The notes below the pieces were generated by a model. That model was not told where the DNA came from, did not search any database, and was given only the letters and a program-made list of their open reading frames with translations. The translations under genes and the position numbers were made by a program. Shown one piece after another: positions 35,518-42,128 of a stretch of DNA of 42,128 bases; the stretch's first letter is position 1; the number at the start of each line of letters is the position of its first letter. Source of the stretch: Methylibium sp. (GTDB taxonomy: Bacteria; Pseudomonadota; Gammaproteobacteria; Burkholderiales; Burkholderiaceae_C); NCBI RefSeq assembly GCF_013817345.1, contig NZ_JACDCW010000026.1:1-42128 (forward strand), given 5' to 3'.

Positions 35518-36761
35518 CAGCCGGGCTTCCCGTTACGCCCGGCCGAGGCGCACAGCAAGGCGACGGCCGCGCTCGGCGCCGCGACCTGCACGCGGCGCGC
35601 AAACGCTGCAGTGGCTTCGAGTGAGTGGCGCACAAGCGCTGCCTCGACTTCGAATGGCAGCGACGTCAACGCGGGTCCGGTTCGAGACGGCATGAGCGCC
35701 GTTTGCTTTGGTTGCCGCGCGAGCGCCGCGTCCGCAGCCCGGGATGTCGCCGCGTCAGGTTGCGGCGCCGCGACCGCGAGCGATGCGAACGCGAGCCAGG
35801 GCCGCCTCAGCGACGCGGCCAGCGCCGCCGCCAGAAAGTCGCCGCAGCCGGCAGCGATGAGCGGCGCATCGACAGGCAGCGCAGCCTGCTCGATCACTTT
35901 CGCAAGATTGCCGCGCAACTCGTGCAGTTGCGCTTCGCGCCACGCGTTCGCCAAGCTCAGCCAATCGCTATCACCGGCGTCGCGTGCATCCAGGCCGATC
36001 ATGCGTGCGAGGCGTTGCCGGCTGGCCGGCAGGTCCTTGGGCGCACCGTCGGCGCTGGGCTGCAGGTCGTGCGCAGGGTCGAGTTCGCCGGTCAGGCGAT
36101 AGACGTCGGCGCTGGTCGCGAAGAACTCGTTCATCACGTTGACGCTGCGGCCCTTGAAGGCGATGCGCGGCGCCAGCGCGCACAAGGGCGTGCGCACGAC
36201 GCCGTGATAGACCAGCTCGCCGCCAGCCAGCCGCTCGGCGTCGCTGCGGGCCTGTACCGCCACACGGCCACTGCGCAAGGCGATCATGTCGGTGGTGGTG
36301 CTGCCGATGTCGACCAGCACGCCGTCCGGCAGTTGCTGCGCGGCCCACTGAGCGGTGGCGAGCCAGTTGACCGAGGCGATGCTGCGCCACTGAACGGCCA
36401 CCTCGGCCGGGCCGCACCAACGGCTCGCGCCGGTCTCCGCCTCGCCGGCATAAAAGCGCAGCGGGCCCTCGAGCGTCGCGACCAGCTCGGCGGCCAGTGC
36501 GTTGACGCCCGCCTCGCGGTGCTCGAACAAATCGACCATCTCACCGGTCATCGTGACCGCGTGCGTGGCGCCGCGGCTCGCCGGCCAGCGCTCGGCCGCG
36601 GCAGCGAGTGCGGCGCGCAGGTGCGCCAGCCCCTGCCACAGCGGACAGGCCCATTCGGCCGCGTCGCGCAGCACAGGACCGTCGGCGCCCCGCTGCACCC
36701 AGCTTGCCTTGACATGCGCGCCGCCGATGTCCCAGCCGATGAAGTGTTCAGGCTCGTGCAT
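35517..36761 (-). CDS. COG1548-type H4MPT-linked protein (hydantoinase/oxoprolinase-like ASKHA fold)
   Basis: A 414-residue protein of the group annotated as H4MPT-linked C1-transfer pathway proteins. The N-terminal FIGWDIGGAHVKASWV and the internal VLVDIGSTTTDMIAL are the two phosphate-binding loops of an ASKHA-type ATPase, as in hydantoinase A. Further conserved blocks are TMTGEMVDLFEHREAGVN, GGELVYHGVVRTPLCALAP and NVMNEFFATSADVYRLTGEL. Archaeal relatives are linked to methanofuran synthesis. I chose ATG 36761; the longer frame to 36845 overlaps the neighbouring gene heavily. Its start overlaps the end of the upstream ATP-grasp gene by 14 bases. Confidence 0.87.
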   Translation of the reverse strand: MHEPEHFIGWDIGGAHVKASWVQRGADGPVLRDAAEWACPLWQGLAHLRAALAAAAERWPASRGATHAVTMTGEMVDLFEHREAGVNALAAELVATLEGPLRFYAGEAETGASRWCGPAEVAVQWRSIASVNWLATAQWAAQQLPDGVLVDIGSTTTDMIALRSGRVAVQARSDAERLAGGELVYHGVVRTPLCALAPRIAFKGRSVNVMNEFFATSADVYRLTGELDPAHDLQPSADGAPKDLPASRQRLARMIGLDARDAGDSDWLSLANAWREAQLHELRGNLAKVIEQAALPVDAPLIAAGCGDFLAAALAASLRRPWLAFASLAVAAPQPDAATSRAADAALARQPKQTALMPSRTGPALTSLPFEVEAALVRHSLEATAAFARRVQVAAPSAAVALLCASAGRNGKPG

Positions 36762-37863
36762 GCGCCCTCGCCTCGTGGTCATGCAATGCGAGCATCTCGC
36801 CGGCCAGATTGCGGCCGAGTGCCGAAGAAAGGCCTGCATAGGCACAGGTGAGGCGCGGGTTGATCTCGATCACGACGGGCCCGCATCGCTCGTGCCACAC
36901 CAGGTCGATGCCGACGAAACCGCGCAGGCCGGGGACCGCGCGCGCGACCGCGGCGGCGGTGTCGCGCAGCGCGGCGTGGCGCGTATCGGCCGGACCGATG
37001 GCAAGGATGTCCACGCCGCGGTAGGCCAGCGTGCCGCTCGAACCGACGGTGATGTGCTGGCGGTTCACGCTGAGCAGCTCGGCGGCACACCCCTCGCCGG
37101 CGTCTTTGCGCAAGAAAAGCGAGAGGCTGAGCGCCTCGCCCTCGACCCAGGGCTCCAGCGTGGCGGCCCGGCCCTGTGACATGCGCGCGGCAACGTCCAC
37201 CGCGGCGGCCTCGCGTGTGCCATGAACCTGCGTCTCCACCGAGCCCGCGCCATCGTCGGGTTTGACGACCCAGCGAGCAGCGTCCTCGTCGATGGCCAGC
37301 GGCGTTGCGATGCCCCGCGCGGTCAGATGCGCGAGCGTGGCGCGCTTGCTGCTGCACAGGCGGATGGCTGCCGGCCGGCAGCCCATCCAGCGGCCAGCAT
37401 CGACGGCCTGTGCCAGCGCGAGCAAGCAGCCGTCGGTCTCGGGCGCGACCACCCAAACCCGGTCGAAATGAAGGGCTTCGCGGCGAACGAGATCCAGCAG
37501 CGATTCGCCCGGGCGCAGTTCGACGGAGCCACCGGCCGCCGCACGCGGCACGCCCGGGCCTTGCACACACGCCAGTTCGATGCCGGGCAGCGCGGCCGCG
37601 TCGGCCACGATCGCGTCGCGCATCGCCAGGCCTTGGGCGAGCAGGTCGTGATCATCGCTCTGTGCGGTCGCCGCGATGGTGGATCCGGCCCCTGGCGGTG
37701 CCCCCTTCGCGGCGCCGGTCGATGCGCGCACGCCGATCGCAGAGCCCGTCGGAGCGGTGATCGTGCCTGCGAATGCAGAGCCGGCCTGCGCGCGTGCATG
37801 GCGGGCCGCCTCGACCCATCCGCCACCGCTGACATACTCGCAAACAAGAAGCCGTTGAGCCAT
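36748..37863 (-). CDS. Third ATP-grasp protein of the H4MPT island
   Basis: A 371-residue ATP-grasp protein starting MAQRLLVCEYVSGGGW at ATG 37863. ATP-binding features are WVVKPDDGAGSVETQVHGTR (near residue 197) and the metal-binding VVIEINPRLTCAYAGL (near 332), with EPWVEGEALSLSLFL between. Members of this group (COG1821-like) are regular parts of bacterial methanopterin islands and are presumed amide or peptide ligases for a cofactor tail. Residues about 28-65 (GTITAPTGSAIGVRASTGAA) look like a low-complexity insertion absent from typical ATP-grasp folds. It is the first gene of a minus-strand trio and starts 2 bases from the divergent HisA-like gene. Confidence 0.86.
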   Translation of the reverse strand: MAQRLLVCEYVSGGGWVEAARHARAQAGSAFAGTITAPTGSAIGVRASTGAAKGAPPGAGSTIAATAQSDDHDLLAQGLAMRDAIVADAAALPGIELACVQGPGVPRAAAGGSVELRPGESLLDLVRREALHFDRVWVVAPETDGCLLALAQAVDAGRWMGCRPAAIRLCSSKRATLAHLTARGIATPLAIDEDAARWVVKPDDGAGSVETQVHGTREAAAVDVAARMSQGRAATLEPWVEGEALSLSLFLRKDAGEGCAAELLSVNRQHITVGSSGTLAYRGVDILAIGPADTRHAALRDTAAAVARAVPGLRGFVGIDLVWHERCGPVVIEINPRLTCAYAGLSSALGRNLAGEMLALHDHEARAHARA

Positions 37864-37865
37864 TG

Positions 37866-38750
37866 ATGAACATCGTCCCGGTGATCGATCTGTTGCACGG
37901 CCAGGTGGTACGCGGCGTGCGCGGCAACCGTGCGCAGTACCGGCCCATCGTGTCGGCGCTCGCCGGCACCGCCGAGCCGCTCGCGGTGGCCGATCGGCTA
38001 TGCGAACACTGTGCCACCGACCTGCTCTATGTCGCCGACCTCGACGCGTTGCAGGGCCGGCCATTGCAGATCGAGGTGCTTGCAAGCCTGCTGTACGCCC
38101 GGCCGGCGCTGCGCCTGTGGCTCGATGCCGGACTCGCGGGCCGCGAAGCGCTCGAAGCCTTGTTCGCTGCGCTCGGCCCCACGGCCGCGCGCGTGGCGCC
38201 GGTGCTGGCCAGCGAGTCGATCGCCTCGAAGGCCGAACTGTCGCGCTGCCTCGTGCTGGCACCTGACGCGCTGCTCTCGCTCGACCGGCGCGGCCCCGCA
38301 GTGCTCGACCCGGCCGGCCTGTGGGATGCACCCGCGCTCTGGCCGCAGCGCGTGATCGTGATGACGCTGGACCGCGTGGGCGCCGATGGCGGTCCCGACC
38401 TCGTCACGCTCGGCGCCGTGCGTGCAAGAGCGCCCGAGGCCACGCTGATCGGCGCCGGCGGAATTCGGGGCGAGGACGATTTGTCGGCCGCGGCGCAGGC
38501 CGGCGCGCAGGCCTGGCTGGTGGCCTCGGCTTTGCACGATGGGCGGATCGGTGTGGTGCCGGCCTGCCCCCACCTTGGCGCCGTCCCGGAGGAACAAGGT
38601 CACGCCGTGAGCGGCGTCGACACACTCAGCTTGCGTAAGACTCAGCGACACAGACTGTCGCGTCGACGAACACCTCGGCCACAGTCTGTCCTCGGTGCTT
38701 CCTGCTCCCCTGTGCCGAACCGGCGCCGCAAACCAAACCACAATGGCTGA
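37866..38750 (+). CDS. HisA-like TIM-barrel protein of the H4MPT island (COG1411)
   Basis: A 294-residue protein related to the histidine-biosynthesis isomerase HisA and found with methanopterin genes. It starts MNIVPVIDLLHGQVVRGVRG; other barrel strands are DLLYVADLDALQGRPLQIEV, LRLWLDAGLAGREAL, VIVMTLDRVGADGGPDL and TLIGAGGIRGEDDLSAAAQA, followed by AWLVASALHDGRI. The barrel ends near residue 230. The following 60 or so residues (TLSLRKTQRHRLSRRRTPRP) are basic and unlike the family, so the reading frame has probably been extended by mutation at the 3' end. It leads the fhcB-fhcA operon, 22 bases before fhcB. Confidence 0.84.
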   Translation: MNIVPVIDLLHGQVVRGVRGNRAQYRPIVSALAGTAEPLAVADRLCEHCATDLLYVADLDALQGRPLQIEVLASLLYARPALRLWLDAGLAGREALEALFAALGPTAARVAPVLASESIASKAELSRCLVLAPDALLSLDRRGPAVLDPAGLWDAPALWPQRVIVMTLDRVGADGGPDLVTLGAVRARAPEATLIGAGGIRGEDDLSAAAQAGAQAWLVASALHDGRIGVVPACPHLGAVPEEQGHAVSGVDTLSLRKTQRHRLSRRRTPRPQSVLGASCSPVPNRRRKPNHNG

Positions 38751-38772
38751 TGCCTTGCCTGAACCCTGACGC

Positions 38773-40071
38773 ATGAGTGCCGTTCCCGCCGCCACCGCGC
38801 CTGCCGCTGCATTACAGACCGCCGCCGGCCCGGCTCCCTGGACCTGCCCCTTCTGCTCGCTGCTGTGCGACGGCTTCGCCATCGAGGCCGATGGCGATCG
38901 GCTGGCGCTGCGCGGCAGCGATTGCCCGCGCGCCCTCCGGGGCCTGAGCCACTTCGGAGCCGGCGCTTCGAACGCACAGCCGCAGGTCGATGGCCAGCCG
39001 GCCTCGCTCGACGCCGCCATCGAGCGCGCTGCGCAGATCCTCGCCGCGAGCCGCCAGCCGCTGTTCGGCGGCCTGGCGACCGATGTGATCGGTGCGCGCG
39101 CGCTCTACCCGCTGGCCTGCGCCACGGGCGCCATCTGCGATCCCGCCGGCGGCCCTTCGCTGCTGCACAACCTGCGTTCGCTGCAGGACCGTGGCAGCTT
39201 CACCACCACCCTGGCCGAAGTGCGCAACCGCGCCGACGTGATCGTGTGCGTGGGCAGTTCGCCGCGCGAGGCCTTTCCCGAAATCTGGCGCCGCTGCGGC
39301 GTCGGTGAGCCGCTGGTCGCCGAGCGCGACGTGGTTTTCCTGGGCACCGGCATCGATCCGGTCCTCGAAGGACGCTCGGGCATCACCCAGCATGCCGTAC
39401 CGCTGGAAGACGACCTGTTCGAGACGCTCTCGACGCTGGCCGCGCTGGTGGCCGAGCGCAAGCTGCCGGCCGCTTCGCCGACCCTGGTCGCGCTGGCCGA
39501 ACGGCTGCGTGCTGCGCGCTATGTCGTCTTCATCTGGGAGCTGGCCGAGATGCCGCTGCACGGCGCGCTGGTGGCCGAAGCGCTCAACCACCAGCTCATC
39601 GGCACGCTCAACAACCACACCCGCGCAGCCGCGCTGCCGCTCGGCGGCAACGACGGCATGCTCTCGGTCAACCAGACCTTCACCTGGCTCTCGGGCGTGC
39701 CGCTGCGCAGCCGTGCCGGCCCTCTCGGGCTCGAGCACGAACCGCAGCGCTTCGATGCGACGCGGCTGATCGAAGACGGCAGCGTCGATGCGCTGCTGTG
39801 GATCTCGTCTTTCGGGCCCGAGCCGGCGGCCCCGGCAAGCGGGCTGCCCAGCGTGGTGCTCGGTCATCCGGAGATCACGGTGCCCGACGGCGCGGTGTTC
39901 ATCCCGGTCGCCACGCCTGGCATCGGCGGCACCGGCCATCTGTTTCGCACCGACGGCGTCGTCGCGCTGCCGCTGGAGCCGCTGCGCGTCGATCCGCTGC
40001 CGGGCTTGCCGCAAGTGCTGGCGCGGCTCACGGCACGTGTCGCTGCACTCAAATCCGGAGCCACTGCATGA
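38773..40071 (+). CDS. fhcB: Formyltransferase/hydrolase complex subunit FhcB
   Basis: FhcB is a structural subunit of the cytoplasmic Fhc complex, which transfers the formyl group from H4MPT to the methanofuran-type cofactor and hydrolyses it to formate. The 432-residue protein is related to FmdB/FwdB of archaeal formylmethanofuran dehydrogenase: GLATDVIGARALYPLACATG, ADVIVCVGSSPREAFPEIWR, GNDGMLSVNQTFTWLSGVPL. The N-terminus still carries a ferredoxin-like motif, C25-x2-C28-x3-C32-x18-C51. The characterised bacterial complex is described as working without the redox cofactors of the archaeal enzyme. The TGA overlaps the fhcA ATG (ATGA). Confidence 0.93.
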   Translation: MSAVPAATAPAAALQTAAGPAPWTCPFCSLLCDGFAIEADGDRLALRGSDCPRALRGLSHFGAGASNAQPQVDGQPASLDAAIERAAQILAASRQPLFGGLATDVIGARALYPLACATGAICDPAGGPSLLHNLRSLQDRGSFTTTLAEVRNRADVIVCVGSSPREAFPEIWRRCGVGEPLVAERDVVFLGTGIDPVLEGRSGITQHAVPLEDDLFETLSTLAALVAERKLPAASPTLVALAERLRAARYVVFIWELAEMPLHGALVAEALNHQLIGTLNNHTRAAALPLGGNDGMLSVNQTFTWLSGVPLRSRAGPLGLEHEPQRFDATRLIEDGSVDALLWISSFGPEPAAPASGLPSVVLGHPEITVPDGAVFIPVATPGIGGTGHLFRTDGVVALPLEPLRVDPLPGLPQVLARLTARVAALKSGATA

Positions 40072-41747
40072 GCACTCTGCGCATCAAGGGCGGCCGCGTC
40101 ATCGATCCGCAGCACGGCGAGGACGCCGTGCGCGACATCGGCGTGCGCGACGGCCGCATCGTCGATCTGCACGCCAAGGAAGCCGTGACCGAGGAAATCG
40201 ACGCCAGCGGTTGTGTCGTCATGGCCGGTGGCATCGACCTGCACAGCCACATCGGCGGCGGCAAGGTCAACCTTGCGCGCATGCTGCTGCCCGAGGACCA
40301 CCGCCTGAACCGCGAGCCGATTCCCCTGCCGAGCAATCCGCTGGAGCTCGCGTCCTGCGGCCACTGCACGCCGGGCACGCTGGCCACCGGCTATCGCTAC
40401 GCCGAGATGGGCTACACCTCGGCTTTCGAGCCGGCCATGCTGCTGGCCAATGCGCGCCACGCCCATATGGAGATGGGCGACGTGCCCATCCTCGATCACG
40501 GCGCCTACGTGATGCTCGGCAACGACGAACTGTTCCTGCAAATGCTCGCCGAGGAGCGCGACTTCGAGCTGCTGCGCGACTACGTCGCCTGGACCGTCAA
40601 CGCCGCCAAGGCGATGGGCGTGAAGGTGGTCAACCCGGGCGGCATCTCGGCCTTCAAGTTCAACCAGCGCAAGCTCGACGTCGACGAGGACCACGTGCAC
40701 TGGCGCATCACGCCGCGCAAGGTGGTGCACACGCTTGCGCGCGCGATCGACGAGCTCGGCCTGCCGCACCCGCTGCACATCCACGGCAGCAACCTCGGCG
40801 TGGCCGGCAACATCGAATCGACCCTGGCCACCATCGACGCGCTCGAAGGCCAGCGCGCCCACCTCACGCACATCCAGTTTCACGCCTACGGCACCGAGGG
40901 GCCGAAGAAGTTCTCGTCGGCCGCACAGCAACTCATCGAGGCCGTGAACGCCAACAAGAACATCAGCATCGACGTCGGGCAGATCATGTTCGGCCAGACC
41001 GTCACCGCCTCGGGCGACTCGATGCGCCAGCATGCGCAGCACGGCTTCGCCCACCCGCGCAAGTGGGTCGGCGCCGACATCGAGTGCGATGCCGGCTGCG
41101 GCGTGGTGCCCTTCAAGTACCGCGAGCAGAGCTTCGTCAATGCGCTGCAGTGGGTGATCGGGCTGGAGATCTTTCTGCTTGTCGACGACCCCTGGCGCGT
41201 GGTGCTCACCACCGACCACCCGAACGGCGCGCCCTTCACCAGCTACCCGCACCTGATCCGGCTGCTCATGGACAAGAGCTTTCGCGACGAGCAGCTCGCC
41301 CGGCTGCACCCCGACGTGGCGGCGCAGTCGCAGCTCGCCTCGATCAAGCGCGAACTCAGCCTCAACGAGATTGCGATCATGACGCGTGGCGGCCCGGCCC
41401 GGTTGCTCGGCCTGAAGGACCGTGGGCATCTCGCAGCGGGCGCGGCGGCCGACATCGCGGTCTACCGGACCGACGCGAATCCCGAGACCATGTTCACCGC
41501 GCCCGAGCACGTATTCAAGGACGGCGTGCGCGTCTCGCGCGCCGGCATCATCACCGCCACCCCTACCGGCGGCACGCACTTCGTGCAACCGGCCTTCGAC
41601 CGCGGCATCGAGAAGACACTGCAGCAGTACAGCGACCAGCACCTGAGCGTCGCCTACCGCCACGCCACCATCGGCCACGACGAGCTGTGCCGCTGCACGA
41701 ACGGCGGGCGGCTGCTGCCGGCGGAGTGCTTTTCGGCGGTGCACTGA
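40068..41747 (+). CDS. fhcA: Formyltransferase/hydrolase complex subunit FhcA
   Basis: FhcA is the amidohydrolase-fold subunit that releases formate from the formylated cofactor. The 559-residue protein reads STLRIKGGRVIDPQHGEDAV and then the metal-binding H59-x-H61 in GGIDLHSHIGGGKVN. Later come NLARMLLPEDHRLNREPIPL, HIHGSNLGVAGNIESTLATI, HIQFHAYGTEGPKKFSSAAQ, LTTDHPNGAPFTSYPHLIRL and the closing THFVQPAFDRGIEKTLQQYS. Length agrees with the family. fhcD and fhcC normally follow directly; here the next 380 bases contain a palindromic element instead, so they are either displaced past the window or lie elsewhere. Confidence 0.95.
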   Translation: MSTLRIKGGRVIDPQHGEDAVRDIGVRDGRIVDLHAKEAVTEEIDASGCVVMAGGIDLHSHIGGGKVNLARMLLPEDHRLNREPIPLPSNPLELASCGHCTPGTLATGYRYAEMGYTSAFEPAMLLANARHAHMEMGDVPILDHGAYVMLGNDELFLQMLAEERDFELLRDYVAWTVNAAKAMGVKVVNPGGISAFKFNQRKLDVDEDHVHWRITPRKVVHTLARAIDELGLPHPLHIHGSNLGVAGNIESTLATIDALEGQRAHLTHIQFHAYGTEGPKKFSSAAQQLIEAVNANKNISIDVGQIMFGQTVTASGDSMRQHAQHGFAHPRKWVGADIECDAGCGVVPFKYREQSFVNALQWVIGLEIFLLVDDPWRVVLTTDHPNGAPFTSYPHLIRLLMDKSFRDEQLARLHPDVAAQSQLASIKRELSLNEIAIMTRGGPARLLGLKDRGHLAAGAAADIAVYRTDANPETMFTAPEHVFKDGVRVSRAGIITATPTGGTHFVQPAFDRGIEKTLQQYSDQHLSVAYRHATIGHDELCRCTNGGRLLPAECFSAVH

Positions 41748-41823
41748 AATGAACCGACCATCTGCTTTCGGCACGTTGCGGATCTGCGGCACGCGTTGCT
41801 ATTGCTTTGCGGATTTCGGGCGT

Positions 41824-42065
41824 GAGCAAAGCCGCGGGAGGGCGGCGGGCTTCGCTTCGGTGCTGCGGTCGGCCCTGCGGGCCGACTGCGCTGTGCTGCT
41901 CGGGCTCGTGGCTGCGTCGCGGAACTCGCTTCGTTCGCTTTGCTCACTGCGCTCAAACAGCCGCGACGAGTCAGTTGACGAAGCGCGCTGCGCGCGCAGC
42001 CACGAGCCCTGCGCTGCTCGCCGCCGCACAGGCGCTGCGCCCGCCGCCCGCCCGCGGCTTTGCTC
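41824..42065. repeat. 242-base element with 27-base terminal inverted repeats
   Basis: The left end 41824-41850 (GAGCAAAGCCGCGGGAGGGC...) and the right end 42039-42065 are inverted copies with one mismatch in 27. Inside, a second perfect 15-base inverted pair (GGGCTCGTGGCTGCG, 41902-41916, and its complement at 41995-42009) is nested. It carries no transposase. It resembles a non-autonomous mobile element (MITE-like) or a large mRNA-level hairpin. Confidence 0.75.
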
Positions 42066-42097
42066 AGGCAGCACTCGCTCTCTATGGAGAGGAAACG

Positions 42098-42128
42098 GAG
42101 CAAGGCAGGCATTTAGCCTGCCTTGCTC
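42098..42128. repeat. Perfect 13-base hairpin at the window end
   Basis: GAGCAAGGCAGGC, loop ATTTA, GCCTGCCTTGCTC. It could be a terminator stem, but any T-run would lie outside the window. Its GAGCAA...TTGCTC ends echo the GAGCAAA...TTTGCTC ends of the preceding element. Confidence 0.7.

Larger units (their letters stand above)
41748..42128. other. Gap after fhcA, mostly a nested palindromic element
   Basis: An ATG at 41749 opens a frame that stays open to the window edge, but its product (MNRPSAFGTLRICGTRCYCF and on, very rich in Arg, Ala, Ser and Cys) does not resemble FhcD and looks like translated repeat. No real gene can be supported here. Confidence 0.6.

Noticed and set aside
41749-42128. 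Frame open from ATG 41749 to the window edge, a possible fhcD
   Set aside because: The product is Arg/Ser/Cys-rich, shows no FhcD-like start and is encoded mostly by the palindromic element.

Overview
The window is high-GC DNA whose protein families point to a betaproteobacterium, most likely of the order Burkholderiales. Supporting signs are a bacterial tetrahydromethanopterin (H4MPT) C1 island, a PEP-CTERM protein, a MexEF-OprN-type efflux operon and short palindromic repeats of the kind common in that order. The genus cannot be fixed from sequence reading alone.

Region 1 (1-13.1 kb) is the first half of an H4MPT formaldehyde-oxidation island: mtdB (5' end cut by the window edge), an ATP-grasp protein, mch, a broken excalibur-domain gene, a RimK-like ATP-grasp ligase, a CitG-like protein and fae. 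After fae come a convergent FolB-like gene, an AcoR-type sigma-54 activator with a short coupled leader ORF, dmrB, a dihydropteroate-synthase-like gene, a DUF447 gene and an MfnB-like gene. Fae, MtdB and Mch carry formaldehyde to formyl-H4MPT; the other genes fit synthesis of H4MPT and of the methanofuran-type cofactor.

Region 2 (13.1-34.9 kb) is unrelated to C1 metabolism and splits the island. It holds a small unknown gene, glyoxalase I, and a LysR regulator divergent from an operon of a catalytically dead-looking alpha/beta hydrolase plus a tripartite RND pump. Next come an 830-residue Ala/Gly-rich protein with a glycine-zipper segment and two EF-hand-like modules, and a TPR-methyltransferase. 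A LacI-controlled glucarate-type sugar-acid operon follows, whose glucarate dehydratase has lost its N-terminal half. The region ends with a lipoprotein RidA beside a Tat-exported PLP enzyme, a PEP-CTERM protein and a VOC protein.

Region 3 (34.9-42.1 kb) resumes the island. On the minus strand are an MfnE-like kinase, a COG1548-type ASKHA protein and a third ATP-grasp protein. Two bases away, on the plus strand, start a HisA-like protein, fhcB and fhcA. The expected fhcD is not found directly after fhcA; instead there is a nested palindromic element that runs almost to the window end.

Repeats are prominent. Seven copies of a GC-rich hairpin repeat occur, six of them as three inverted pairs (REPIN-like), and in two places they form the 3' ends of H4MPT-island genes. 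I saw no tRNA, rRNA, CRISPR array or transposase gene.
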